From: Kibdelosporangium persicum
Lineage (GTDB): Bacteria > Actinomycetota > Actinomycetes > Mycobacteriales > Pseudonocardiaceae
NCBI RefSeq assembly: GCF_013280595.1
Contig: NZ_JAAATY010000002.1
Span: 410,905 to 474,904 of the forward strand
DNA length: 64,000 nucleotides
Reading direction: 5' to 3'
This document shows positions 23,319 to 31,214 of the stretch, one piece after another; position 1 is the stretch's first letter, and every line of letters starts with the position of its first letter. A model generated the notes under the pieces. That model did no database searches. It was not told where the DNA came from and saw only the letters and a program-made list of their open reading frames with translations. The translations under genes and the position numbers were made by a program.

Positions 23319-24320
23319 TTACTTCGGCTTGATGGACGTGACCGCCATTTCGACGGTCCGCTTCATCGCACCGGCCACCTGCCGCTCGTTGTTCGGCCCC
23401 GACTGCAGTACGACGAGCCGGACGGCACCGCGTTCCGTCGGGTACACCGCTTCGTAGATCGCGGAGCCCTCGACGAGGATCTTCGTGACGGTCACGTTGG
23501 CGGGCAGGCCGTCGATTGTGGCCGAGGTCATGCTGGCCCGCTTGCCGCGCTCCAGTGCTCCGGAGACGATCCGTGCGCCGCCTGTGTCGGTCTGGGTCTG
23601 GAACGCGAAGAGCTGGTAGCTGAGGTTGCCGACGACGACCGTCCGGAAGTAGATCCGCTGCAGGTCGGTGGCGCTGAGGTACGCCGCCTCGTCCGGCCGG
23701 ATCAGGTTGTTGGTCTGGGCCTGGTCGACCGTGAGCACGCCCGCGGTCGACAGCGGGGAGTCGGTCGGGTTCGGCAGCTTCTCCAGCGTCAGCTCGCTGC
23801 TGACCGGGGGCGGGGGCGGAGCGGCCGTGCCGTTGCCGGTGTTGCCGTTGCCGCGGAACGCGAACCACCACGTGCCCGCGGCGATCAGGGCGAGCACCAC
23901 GACCGCGATGAGGAATTTGGGCACCTTGGACGACTTGGCCGGGCCGGTCGGCGGCGTGCTGAAGACCTCGGAGCCGATCATCGGACCGGGGGGCGGTGGC
24001 GGCGGCTGGCCGATCGGCGGGCCGGACGGCTGCTGTTGCGGCGCCTGTGGCGGCCGGGCCGTGGTCCACGCGCCCGGCGAGACCTGCTGGGTCACGTCGG
24101 CCGACTTGCCGGTGTCCGGCTTGGTGTCCCCGTTGAACGCGTTGGCGATGGACGGCTTCGCGATGGACGGTGACTTCTGGCGCTGCACCCGGCGCAGGCT
24201 GACCGCCCCGCTCGATGCCGCGGCGAGCAGTTCGTCGCGGCGTTTGCGGTACTCCTCGGCGCGGATCTGGCCCGCGGACAACTGCTCGTCCAAGCTCTGC
24301 AGCTCATCCTGCCAACCCAT
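23319..24320 (-). CDS. SHOCT-type membrane protein, paralogue 2
   Basis: A 333-residue protein with the same plan as its downstream neighbour: SHOCT-like start (MGWQDELQSLDEQLSAGQI, YRKRRDELLAA), Pro/Gly/Gln-rich linker, one membrane helix (about 135-158) and a 170-residue outer domain with NLIRPDEAAYLSATDLQRIYF. The two genes are 100 bp apart and likely arose by tandem duplication. It is the first gene of the leftward run that ends with the AlgX-like gene. Confidence 0.8.
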   Translation of the reverse strand: MGWQDELQSLDEQLSAGQIRAEEYRKRRDELLAAASSGAVSLRRVQRQKSPSIAKPSIANAFNGDTKPDTGKSADVTQQVSPGAWTTARPPQAPQQQPSGPPIGQPPPPPPGPMIGSEVFSTPPTGPAKSSKVPKFLIAVVVLALIAAGTWWFAFRGNGNTGNGTAAPPPPPVSSELTLEKLPNPTDSPLSTAGVLTVDQAQTNNLIRPDEAAYLSATDLQRIYFRTVVVGNLSYQLFAFQTQTDTGGARIVSGALERGKRASMTSATIDGLPANVTVTKILVEGSAIYEAVYPTERGAVRLVVLQSGPNNERQVAGAMKRTVEMAVTSIKPK

Positions 24321-24720
24321 GTGTCAGCCCCCTTCATCCCGGCAGTGGAAGCCCTGTGGCGATTCTCGCTCCCAGCCGTCAGCGGTGCGGCGCGACCGGG
24401 GCGGACTTACGTATCGGCAAGGTCGAGGCCCTGCGAACAAGGACGGTGATCAATCCTCTCGGGTTGCCGGCGGTTCACCGTGACAGGCGAATCTTGCCAT
24501 TGTTGTACTACGGACAGTTCATGGCGGTCACCCGAATGGGCTTATCGGGATGTCAGCGGTCGGCCTGACGCGCCCAGTGGACCGAAGTATTTGCTTTCGC
24601 ATGGTCGGAGCGTTCCGTCGAGCGGTCCGCCCGGCCCGCCCCGGTCAAGTATTGTCGCCGCTGGGTGTTCGCTGCTCAAGGGACGCGCGGCCCGTGAATC
24701 CGGTGGTTGCGGGGGGATAG
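24321..24720. other. 400-bp divergent intergenic region
   Basis: This gap separates the leftward SHOCT/glycan run from the rightward membrane-protein gene, so it should hold two promoters. I see no convincing -35/-10 pair, no palindrome longer than 8 bp and no RNA-gene fold. Short open frames across it lack ribosome sites and family features. Confidence 0.5.
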
Positions 24721-26484
24721 TTGATCACTGAAGCGGTTGCCCCTGAGCGCACCGGGTCGGGCTGGCTCGAGCCCCCGGCCCGTGCGGGGCGTGCCAGACG
24801 GCTGCGCGAGCCGCTGCTGGTCATGTCCGGCGGGCTCGCCCTGACGCTGGCCTTCTGCTGGCCGATCGTGCGTGACCTGCGGTCGACGGTCCTGTTCGAC
24901 CTCGGCGACCCGTTGCTGCAGACGTGGGAACTGGCGTGGTTACGCCACTTCCTGTTCAACGGCGGGGAGTTCTGGACCGCCAACATCTTCAGCGGCGCGG
25001 AGAACAACTTCGCGTTCACCGACTCGCTGCTGGGTTATCTGCCGTTCAGCCTGATCGGCGGCGACGGTCAGCACGGCGCCATCCTGCGCTACAACGTGGT
25101 CTACCTCTTCGCGACCACACTCGCGTTCGCCGGTGGCTACGCGCTTGTGCGGCAACTGGGCGCCAGTTGGCACGCGGCGGCGCTCGGCGCGGTGATGTTC
25201 ACGTGGGCACCGTGGCGGCTCGCACACGCCCACCACCTGAATGTGCTTTCGACAGGCGGAATCGCGCTGGCGATGTTCGCCCTGGCGCGTGGCCACGGTT
25301 TCTCGCTGCGGCACGGTTTCCGGCCGGAACTCGGCAAACCCGGCTGGGTCGTGGCCGGTTGGCTGATCGCGGCGTGGCAGATCTCGCTCGGCTTCGCCAC
25401 CGGGCTGCCGTTCGTCTACGCCATGGGACTGATCACCTTGGCGATCGCGGTGGGGCTGGTGTTGCGGCGGCGCATGGTCACTCGCCGTCTCGTCATCGTC
25501 AATGTCGTTGGGGCCACGCTGTTCTTCAGCGTCACGTACCTGATGACGATCCCGTACCGCCGGGTCGTCGAGCTCTACCAGTTCACCCGGACCTGGGCCG
25601 ACATCCAGAACTTCTCCCCGCCGCCGCAGGGACTCGTGACCTCGTCGCACTTCTCGTGGCTGTGGAGCGACACCGCGCTCACCCGCTGGACCTGGGAGAT
25701 GGAGCCGGCGCCGTGGGAGAAGTGGATCTTCCCCGGCTTCGTGCTGCTGCTGTTCGCGGTGCTCGGCCTGGTGGTGAGCGTGTGGCCGCGCCGAGTCCGG
25801 ATCTGGTTCGGCGTCAGCGCGGTCGTGACCGGGATCTTCGCGTTGGGCTCAAGCTTCTTCCACGGCACGTTCACGTACCAGTTGGTCTGGAAGTACCTGC
25901 CGGGCTGGGAAGCGCTGCGCACGCCCGGCCGGCTGATCCTGTGGACGACGCTGTTGCTGACCGTGCTCGCCGCGGGCGCCGTGACCAGACTGGCGCAGAC
26001 GTTGGCGGACAGGAGAATCCAGTCCCCGGCCAAGCGCAGGCTGCTCAGCCTGGTGATGGTCCTGCCCGCGCTGGGCGCGTTGCTCGAGTCCGTGCCGGTC
26101 TACCCGTACGCGCACCCGCCCGAGCTGCCCGCCGGGCTGCGCCAGGAGTTCGAGCGGCACTCCGACGGGCCGATCCTGGTGCTGCCCATGGACGTCATCG
26201 GCGACTCGATCCCGATGTTGTGGTCCACCAGTGGATTCCCGCTGCTGGCCAACGGCAACTCCGGCAACTACCCGAAGCCGTGGGTCGAGATGTCCGTGGC
26301 CACCAAGGCCTTCCCGAGCAGTCGCAGCATCGAGACGTTGGAGAAGCACGGGGTCCGCAAGGTCGTGGTCGTGAAGTCGTTGCTGGACAAGACGCCTTAC
26401 CGCCGATCGCTGACGCGTTCGGTCGACGGCCTGCCGGTGACCAGGGTCGACCGAGGCGACGTCGTGGTGTTCACCCTGCGCTGA
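24721..26484 (+). CDS. Polytopic membrane protein, GT-C glycosyltransferase-like
   Basis: A 587-residue protein with about ten to eleven hydrophobic helices and a C-terminal soluble part of 130 residues. The start is TTG after GGGGGGA. The first outer loop has DLGDPLLQTWELAWLRHF, i.e. an acidic patch after helix 1, and the segment RTPGRLILWTTLLLTVL is shared with many lipid-linked mannosyl- or arabinosyltransferase-like proteins of actinomycetes. The C-terminal part ends with a Lys/Val-rich strand-helix domain. No precise family is claimed. Transfer of a sugar from a polyprenyl carrier on the outer face is plausible next to the glycan genes. Confidence 0.75.
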   Translation: MITEAVAPERTGSGWLEPPARAGRARRLREPLLVMSGGLALTLAFCWPIVRDLRSTVLFDLGDPLLQTWELAWLRHFLFNGGEFWTANIFSGAENNFAFTDSLLGYLPFSLIGGDGQHGAILRYNVVYLFATTLAFAGGYALVRQLGASWHAAALGAVMFTWAPWRLAHAHHLNVLSTGGIALAMFALARGHGFSLRHGFRPELGKPGWVVAGWLIAAWQISLGFATGLPFVYAMGLITLAIAVGLVLRRRMVTRRLVIVNVVGATLFFSVTYLMTIPYRRVVELYQFTRTWADIQNFSPPPQGLVTSSHFSWLWSDTALTRWTWEMEPAPWEKWIFPGFVLLLFAVLGLVVSVWPRRVRIWFGVSAVVTGIFALGSSFFHGTFTYQLVWKYLPGWEALRTPGRLILWTTLLLTVLAAGAVTRLAQTLADRRIQSPAKRRLLSLVMVLPALGALLESVPVYPYAHPPELPAGLRQEFERHSDGPILVLPMDVIGDSIPMLWSTSGFPLLANGNSGNYPKPWVEMSVATKAFPSSRSIETLEKHGVRKVVVVKSLLDKTPYRRSLTRSVDGLPVTRVDRGDVVVFTLR

Positions 26485-26491
26485 GGCCGGC

Positions 26492-26899
26492 CTAGCAGAT
26501 CAAGCTCGTGCAGCGGGTGGTCGTCGTCGTGGTGACCGGCGGCTTGGTCGTGGTGGTGGTCGTCGTGGTAGTGGTCTTCGTCACTTCTTTGACGGTCGTG
26601 ACGGTCTTGGCGCTCGTCGTGGTGGTTTTCGAGCTCGACTCGGACGATGCCGAGGAGCTGGACGACGAGGAGGAGGAACTCGACTGGGAGCTTGAGGACG
26701 TCTGCTCAGGGGCGGACGGTGCGCTTGTCGTGGACGTCGCTGACGAGGTCGTTCCGTGCGTGGCCACGTGTTCCAGCTGCACAGGCGCGCGATCGCCGGT
26801 GTGGCCACTCGTGACACCGACGGCGAACAAGGCCGCGGCGGCAGCTCCCAGGAACGCCCCCACGGCCACCCGTAACGGCGCGCCTCTTCTGTCAGGCAC
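26492..26899 (-). CDS. Secreted or membrane-anchored Ser/Thr-rich protein
   Basis: A 135-residue protein with a basic N-terminus and one hydrophobic segment (about 9-28), then a tail that is almost only Ser and Thr from residue 50 to 128, with runs of ten or more Ser and of Thr, two Val/Lys-rich breaks, and the end RCTSLIC with two cysteines. There is no globular domain. Such tails in actinomycetes are usual O-mannosylation targets or wall-spanning stalks. The two end cysteines could form a small disulfide loop or bind a partner. The low-complexity DNA explains the Val-rich frame on the other strand. Confidence 0.7.
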   Translation of the reverse strand: MPDRRGAPLRVAVGAFLGAAAAALFAVGVTSGHTGDRAPVQLEHVATHGTTSSATSTTSAPSAPEQTSSSSQSSSSSSSSSSSASSESSSKTTTTSAKTVTTVKEVTKTTTTTTTTTTKPPVTTTTTTRCTSLIC

Positions 26900-26994
26900 G
26901 GGTTACACCTATCGGGTTAACCCGTTCGGGTCAAGCGAAGTGGACGAACTGACCAATACCGCCTGCCCGGAGTACCAGGTCCGGATACAAGAAA

Positions 26995-27031
26995 ACGACG
27001 TGTGTCCTGACTGTCCGCGGACACACGTCGT
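26995..27031 (-). terminator. Rho-independent terminator of tRNA-Gly
   Basis: ACGACGTGTGTCC and GGACACACGTCGT form a perfect 13-bp stem with an 11-base loop. On the minus strand the stem is followed by a T-rich run (TTTTC), just downstream of the tRNA gene. Confidence 0.85.
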
Positions 27032-27039
27032 CTGAGTGA

Positions 27040-27111
27040 GCGGATGACGGGACTCGAACCCGCGACCCTCACCTTGGCAAGGTGATGCGCTACCAGCTGC
27101 GCTACATCCGC
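27040..27111 (-). tRNA. tRNA-Gly (anticodon GCC)
   Basis: The minus strand folds as a complete 72-base cloverleaf. The acceptor stem is GCGGATG/CATCCGC, the D arm GCGCAGCTGGTAGCGC, the anticodon stem TCACC/GGTGA around TTGCCAA, and the T arm GCGGGTTCGAATCCCGT. The anticodon GCC reads GGC/GGT glycine codons. The CCA end is not encoded. Confidence 0.97.
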
Positions 27112-27373
27112 GTGGCGTTCTTCAACGCTGAGAACACTCTACCTGACCGTCGCGCCCGGTTTTACGGAGGGCCGCCCTCCCCCGTACGGGTGTAGTTCAT
27201 TCGCACGACACATGAGCGATTCAGGCAGCTGAACAGCCGAGCCGATCAGGTTATCTGGCTCACATCCATGGTCTGATGTCACGAAGAGTCTTCACACTAC
27301 CCACACTCGGCGACGCCTGGATGTGGCATGTTGTTCAACGTTCGCGTGTATCCGGAGGGAGGTACCTAGCCGG

Positions 27374-28825
27374 ATGACCGCAACGGGCAACCCTGCCCTC
27401 GACGCTGGCGAGGAACCGTTCCACGATCGGGACTTGCTCGCCGCTCTGCGCGCCGGGGAGGACGCCGCCTTCGGCGAGCTGTTCTCGCGGCACGCGGACG
27501 CCGTGCGGCGGTTGGCGCGGAGTCTCGCGGCCGATCGCGCGGACGCCGAGGACCTCACGGCGGAAGCCTTCTTCCGGGTGCTGCAGGCGATCCGCCGCGG
27601 TGCCGGCCCTGTCGACAACGTCCGCTCCTACCTGCTGATCGTCACCCGGCGAGTGGCGTGGGAGTGGAGCGAGCGGCGCCGGGACGTCCCGGTGTCCGAC
27701 GAGGTGCTGTCGCACCGGGCGGGCGAGAACCCGGACACGTCCGGCCAGGCCCACGAACGCAACCTGATCACGCGGGCGTTCACCAGCCTGCCCGAGCGCT
27801 GGCGCAGCGTGCTGTGGAAGGTCGAGGTCGAGGGCGAGCGGCCCGCGGTGGTCGCGGACAACTTCGGCCTGAGCGCCAACGCCACCGCGGCGCTGGCCCG
27901 CCGTGCCCGCCGTGGGCTGCGCGCGGCCTACCTCCAGGCGCACCTGTCCACCCACCACGGCTCGACCGGCTGCCGGTCAGTGCTGGAGAAGCTCGGCGCG
28001 TACACCGCCGGGACGATCAAGGGCGCCGAGCGGCGCCGCGTGCGTGCCCATCTGGTCAGCTGTTCGTCGTGTCAGTCGACACACGACGAGCTGCGCGACG
28101 TCTGCGCGGGCCTGCGTTCCTATGCGGGCCTGATGGCCGCTCCGGTCGCGCTCGGCGGGCTGGTGGTGCACAAGACCGGGTTCTGGACCACGCTCAAGGG
28201 CCTGGTGGCGTCCACGGGCGCCAAGCTGACCGTCGCCGGGTCGTCGGTGCTGGCGGCCGGTGTGGTCGGGCTGACGGTCGTGCCGGGCGAGCCCGACAAC
28301 GCGGTGCTGGCGGCGCTGGACTTCACCGGGCAGGGGCCGTCCGAGCTGATGATCACCGAATCCCCGCTGCCCGAGGTCACGCCGGCGACCGGGTCGCTGA
28401 CGTCCGCCGTGCGGTCGACGCGGACCAGCCGGGCGAAGCCGGAGCAGCGGAACCCGCTGCCGGACTCCCAACGGGACCACGACGACGCGGGTCCGATGGC
28501 GGTGCCCGGCGAACCGGCCGCGCCCGAGGTCAAGCACCGCGAGATCGAACTGCTGCTGGGCCGTGACTCGTCCTCGCCGACCGGCGCGCCCAGGGACATC
28601 AACGCGTCGGGGACGGAAGGCTCGACCAGCGTGCTGGTCGGCCCGCCGGACGAGACGTGCCCGACCAGCACCGACCGGAAGATCGCCTCGGAGACCGGGA
28701 CACCTGTGTCGACACCCGAATCGGAGACGAAACCGACGGTGGCGACGACGGAGCAGACGACTCCCGCCCCGCGGAACACCACCAAGTCCACATCGGCCGA
28801 AACCACCGGCAAACCGACGCGCTGA
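27374..28825 (+). CDS. ECF sigma factor fused to zinc-finger anti-sigma domain
   Basis: A 483-residue protein. Residues 15-105 are sigma region 2 (FGELFSRHADAVRRLARSL, DAEDLTAEAFFRVLQA) and 125-190 are region 4 (FTSLPERWRSVLWKVEVEG with the helix-turn-helix after it). A zinc-binding anti-sigma fold follows near residue 229 (RAHLVSCSSCQ, with His-x3-Cys-x2-Cys spacing), then a membrane helix (about 283-302) and a 180-residue Thr/Pro/Ser-rich outer tail. Sigma and its restraint are thus in one chain, as in the fused actinobacterial ECF groups (ECF52-like); release would need proteolysis or a conformational change. ATG 27374 was chosen after GGAGGGAGG. Confidence 0.85.
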   Translation: MTATGNPALDAGEEPFHDRDLLAALRAGEDAAFGELFSRHADAVRRLARSLAADRADAEDLTAEAFFRVLQAIRRGAGPVDNVRSYLLIVTRRVAWEWSERRRDVPVSDEVLSHRAGENPDTSGQAHERNLITRAFTSLPERWRSVLWKVEVEGERPAVVADNFGLSANATAALARRARRGLRAAYLQAHLSTHHGSTGCRSVLEKLGAYTAGTIKGAERRRVRAHLVSCSSCQSTHDELRDVCAGLRSYAGLMAAPVALGGLVVHKTGFWTTLKGLVASTGAKLTVAGSSVLAAGVVGLTVVPGEPDNAVLAALDFTGQGPSELMITESPLPEVTPATGSLTSAVRSTRTSRAKPEQRNPLPDSQRDHDDAGPMAVPGEPAAPEVKHREIELLLGRDSSSPTGAPRDINASGTEGSTSVLVGPPDETCPTSTDRKIASETGTPVSTPESETKPTVATTEQTTPAPRNTTKSTSAETTGKPTR

Positions 28826-28942
28826 GTGACGATCGACTTTCACCCGCTGGGCCTAGTCACGACACGGTACCGTTGAGGACGTGCGCGACCGCAGACCATG
28901 GGTCGGCGCCTACGCAGACGTGTCGTGGAGGAGGCGAACAGC

Positions 28943-29383
28943 ATGACGCGCCTGGTACGTGGTGCAGACGGCCGTATGTGGACCGTACGTGGCGAATTGG
29001 AGTGGGGGCGCAAGCCCGCCACCGCCGAGGACTTCGAGCACGATGTGAGCGGTGGGCACGGCCCCGGCATCGTGATGGCGCTCCTGGTGATCCTGCTGGG
29101 GCTGATCTGGGTGGTCAGGATGCCCGCGGACGTCGTGGTGCCCGCCTGGGTGGTGCTGGCGCTGCTGATGATCTTCCTGTTCTTCCCGGCCCGCTGGGCG
29201 CTGCGCCGCCCGTGGAAGCTGGTCGCCGAGACCGGTGACGGCACGCCCGAGGCACCGGTCGAGAAATGGGTCGGCACGGTCCGCGGCATGTTCAACGTCC
29301 GCTCCGAGGTCGCCAAGGTGGCCAGGGACATCCAGCGCGACACGATGCCCAGCTTCGACGGCCCGTTGCATCCCGTGGAGTGA
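28943..29383 (+). CDS. Conserved two-helix membrane protein
   Basis: A 146-residue protein with an N-terminal cytosolic part (RMWTVRGELEWGRKP), two adjacent hydrophobic helices (about 48-68 and 74-92) and a basic then mixed C-terminal tail. GGAGGAGG precedes the ATG by 8 bases. I do not recognise a function; the pattern is common in actinomycete genomes as an uncharacterised membrane protein. It is the last gene before the direct repeats that flank the toxin-antitoxin remnant. Confidence 0.75.
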   Translation: MTRLVRGADGRMWTVRGELEWGRKPATAEDFEHDVSGGHGPGIVMALLVILLGLIWVVRMPADVVVPAWVVLALLMIFLFFPARWALRRPWKLVAETGDGTPEAPVEKWVGTVRGMFNVRSEVAKVARDIQRDTMPSFDGPLHPVE

Positions 29384-29394
29384 CAGACCCGCCC
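29378..29394. repeat. 17-bp direct repeat, left copy
   Basis: GAGTGACAGACCCGCCC begins on the stop codon of the preceding gene. The same 17 bases recur at 29802-29818, on the far side of the antitoxin gene and toxin remnant, and weaker similarity continues beyond both copies. Confidence 0.8.
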
Positions 29395-29482
29395 AGTGGA
29401 GTGAACTTCGCGTCACTCGTGGCTTCTTGCCGCCCGATCTTTCCCGGACGTACAAAACTCGTACGTCGCAGGAAGGGCGCCA

Positions 29483-29719
29483 GTGAGAACCATGAGCTAC
29501 TCCGAGTCTCGCGCGAAGTACGCCGAGACCCTTGACTCCGTGGTCAACGACCGCGACGAGGTCGTGATCACGCGCGCCGGACACGAGCCGGTCGTGATCG
29601 TGCCCCTCGACGACTACCAGTCGCTCAAGGAGACCGTTTACCTCCTTCGTAGCCCGGAGAACGCGCGGCGTCTGGTCACCGCCATCGAGCGACTGGAGTC
29701 CGGCGGCGGGAAAGCATGA
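29483..29719 (+). CDS. YefM/Phd-type antitoxin
   Basis: A 78-residue antitoxin of normal length: MSYSESRAKYAETLDSVV is the Phd/YefM DNA-binding start, then VVITRAGHEPVVIVPLDDYQSLKETVYLL, split by the family's flexible C-terminal toxin-binding tail. GTG 29483 was chosen because GGAAGGG lies 5 bases before it; ATG 29492 is the alternative. It overlaps the toxin start by ATGA as in working yefM-yoeB pairs, but the toxin gene is internally deleted, so the antitoxin is an orphan. It could still bind its own promoter. Confidence 0.88.
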   Translation: MRTMSYSESRAKYAETLDSVVNDRDEVVITRAGHEPVVIVPLDDYQSLKETVYLLRSPENARRLVTAIERLESGGGKA

Positions 29720-29790
29720 ACTCGTTGAATGACGAGTTCGCAGGCGAAGAGATCCGAATCGCAGCCTGCCGCTACCACTACGGCAAATAG
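29716..29790 (+). pseudogene. yoeB: Deleted yoeB toxin remnant
   Basis: A 24-codon frame begins at the ATGA overlap with the antitoxin, as a YoeB gene should, and ends with EIRIAACRYHYGK, the conserved C-terminus of YoeB mRNA interferases (E. coli YoeB ends in LLIAACRYHY). About 60 central codons with most of the catalytic fold are missing, and the join keeps the frame. The His-Tyr end that takes part in catalysis is still present, but it cannot work alone. Confidence 0.75.
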
Positions 29791-29801
29791 TGGTGGCGGC
29801 A

Positions 29802-29818
29802 GAGTGACAGACCCGCCC
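29802..29818. repeat. 17-bp direct repeat, right copy
   Basis: Exact copy of 29378-29394, 12 bases after the toxin-remnant stop and 20 bases before the DNA-glycosylase start. The pair encloses about 407 bp that hold only the antitoxin and the remnant. Confidence 0.8.
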
Positions 29819-29838
29819 GGTCGGGTGAGACTGTCGGT

Positions 29839-30702
29839 GTGCCAGAACTACCTGAGGTCGAGGCGCTCGCGCATCACCTGCGTGAGTTCGCGGTAGGCCG
29901 TACCGTCCACCGGGTCGACGTGGCCTCGCTGCAAGTGCTGAAGACAGCGACGCCACCGTGGACCGAACTGCACGGTCGCACAGTGACCGCCGCGGGCCGT
30001 TACGGCAAGTACCTGGACATGGACTGCGACGGGCTGCACCTCGTGGTCCATCTCGCCCGTGCCGGCTGGCTGCGCTGGGCGGACACTCTCAGCGCCGCGC
30101 CGCCCAAGCCAGGCAAGGGTCCGCTCGCCCTGCGCGTGCACCTCGGCCCGCCCGGCGAGGGCCCCGGCTTCGACCTGACCGAGGCGGGGACGAAGAAGGG
30201 CCTCGCGGTGTGGATCGTGACCGATGTCCAGCAGATCCCGCAGATCCAGTCCCTCGGCCCGGACGCGCTGTCACTGTCCGTCGAAGACTTGACGAACCTG
30301 CTGTCCGGCCGCACCGAACGGCTGAAGAACGCCATCACCGACCAACGCCTGCTCTCCGGCGTCGGCAATGCCTACTCCGACGAGATCCTGCACACCGCCA
30401 AGCTCTCGCCGTACGCGACCGCAGGCAAGCTGACCGACGGCGCCCTGGCCCGTCTGCACGAAGCCATGCAGTCGGTCCTGAAGGACGCGGTCGACCGCTC
30501 GGTAGGCCAGTCCGCGGCACGCCTGAAGGGCGAGAAACGCTCCGGTCTCCGCGTGCACGCCCGCACCGGCCTGCCCTGCCCGGTCTGCGGCGACACGATC
30601 CGCGAGGTCTCGTTCGCCGACAAGTCCTTGCAGTACTGCCCGACCTGCCAGACCAACGGCAAACCCCTCGCCGACCGCCGCATGTCCAAACTGCTCAAGT
30701 GA
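29839..30702 (+). CDS. Fpg/Nei-family DNA glycosylase
   Basis: A 287-residue base-excision repair enzyme. After the start Met comes PELPEVE, giving the catalytic Pro2 and Glu3. GRYGKYLDMD holds the conserved Lys, the helix-two-turn-helix is in TERLKNAITDQRLLSGVGN, and a C-terminal zinc finger has CPVC and CPTC. The finger lacks the usual Arg in the loop of MutM (here DKSLQYCPTCQ), as in the actinobacterial Fpg-like branch, so lesion choice may differ from 8-oxoguanine. The start is GTG. It is probably single, with the Phd-like gene 36 bp behind. Confidence 0.93.
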   Translation: MPELPEVEALAHHLREFAVGRTVHRVDVASLQVLKTATPPWTELHGRTVTAAGRYGKYLDMDCDGLHLVVHLARAGWLRWADTLSAAPPKPGKGPLALRVHLGPPGEGPGFDLTEAGTKKGLAVWIVTDVQQIPQIQSLGPDALSLSVEDLTNLLSGRTERLKNAITDQRLLSGVGNAYSDEILHTAKLSPYATAGKLTDGALARLHEAMQSVLKDAVDRSVGQSAARLKGEKRSGLRVHARTGLPCPVCGDTIREVSFADKSLQYCPTCQTNGKPLADRRMSKLLK

Positions 30703-30738
30703 GCTGCGCGGACTTCTGAAAAAGTTCAGAATTGAGGC

Positions 30739-31209
30739 GTGGCTACCGAGGTGCAGTGGAGCGACCTGCAGCGTGATCCCAGGAGCGTCGCCGCACTCGC
30801 CGACGAAGGCGATGTGCGAGTGCGCCGCCGGGATGGCGTCGCGCTCCTGCTGACCAGGGAGGACCGGGTCCTGTCGGCGGCCGAGGGCTCTGTGGCCGCG
30901 GCCAGAGCGTTGCGCAATGTGCTGGCTCACCTGCCTTCCGACCTGGTCACCACCGCACTGCTGGACGAGTTCCCGTGGGTGGATGTGCTGCCCGACAGCG
31001 AACGTGCGCAGTTCGTCGCCGATTTCGCCCGCGCGTTCCAGGCGTCGGCGGAGCTCGGCCAGTGGTCGGTCCTGGCTCAGACGATCAGGGAATGGCAGAG
31101 CACCGCTGCCATCCATGCCGATCCGGTGCTGGCCAGGCAACTCAGCCGTCCGATCGACGACGATCTCGGTCCGGTGCCCGCACCGACGCATCCCAAGGGC
31201 ACTGAGTGA
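30739..31209 (+). CDS. Phd-like (prevent-host-death) protein
   Basis: A 156-residue protein whose first 45 residues (VQWSDLQRDPRSVAALADEG, then VRVRRRDGVALLLTRED) follow the Phd/YefM fold used for DNA binding. The remaining 110 residues are helical and unrelated to normal antitoxin tails. The start is GTG. No toxin gene follows: the next gene, lutC, is convergent. It may be a stand-alone regulator. Confidence in the N-terminal fold is fair, in function low. Confidence 0.65.
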   Translation: MATEVQWSDLQRDPRSVAALADEGDVRVRRRDGVALLLTREDRVLSAAEGSVAAARALRNVLAHLPSDLVTTALLDEFPWVDVLPDSERAQFVADFARAFQASAELGQWSVLAQTIREWQSTAAIHADPVLARQLSRPIDDDLGPVPAPTHPKGTE

Positions 31210-31214
31210 TCGGC

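Noticed and set aside
26520..26720. Low-complexity triplet runs considered as a CRISPR or tandem array
   Set aside because: No constant repeat with unique spacers; the runs are codons for Ser and Thr. No CRISPR array was seen anywhere in the window.
26508..27035. Val-rich 175-codon frame on the plus strand opposite the Ser/Thr protein
   Set aside because: It is the complement of Thr/Ser codon runs, and it ends inside the tRNA terminator.
30739..31209. A complete second toxin-antitoxin pair at the Phd-like gene
   Set aside because: No toxin-sized frame follows before the convergent lutC gene.
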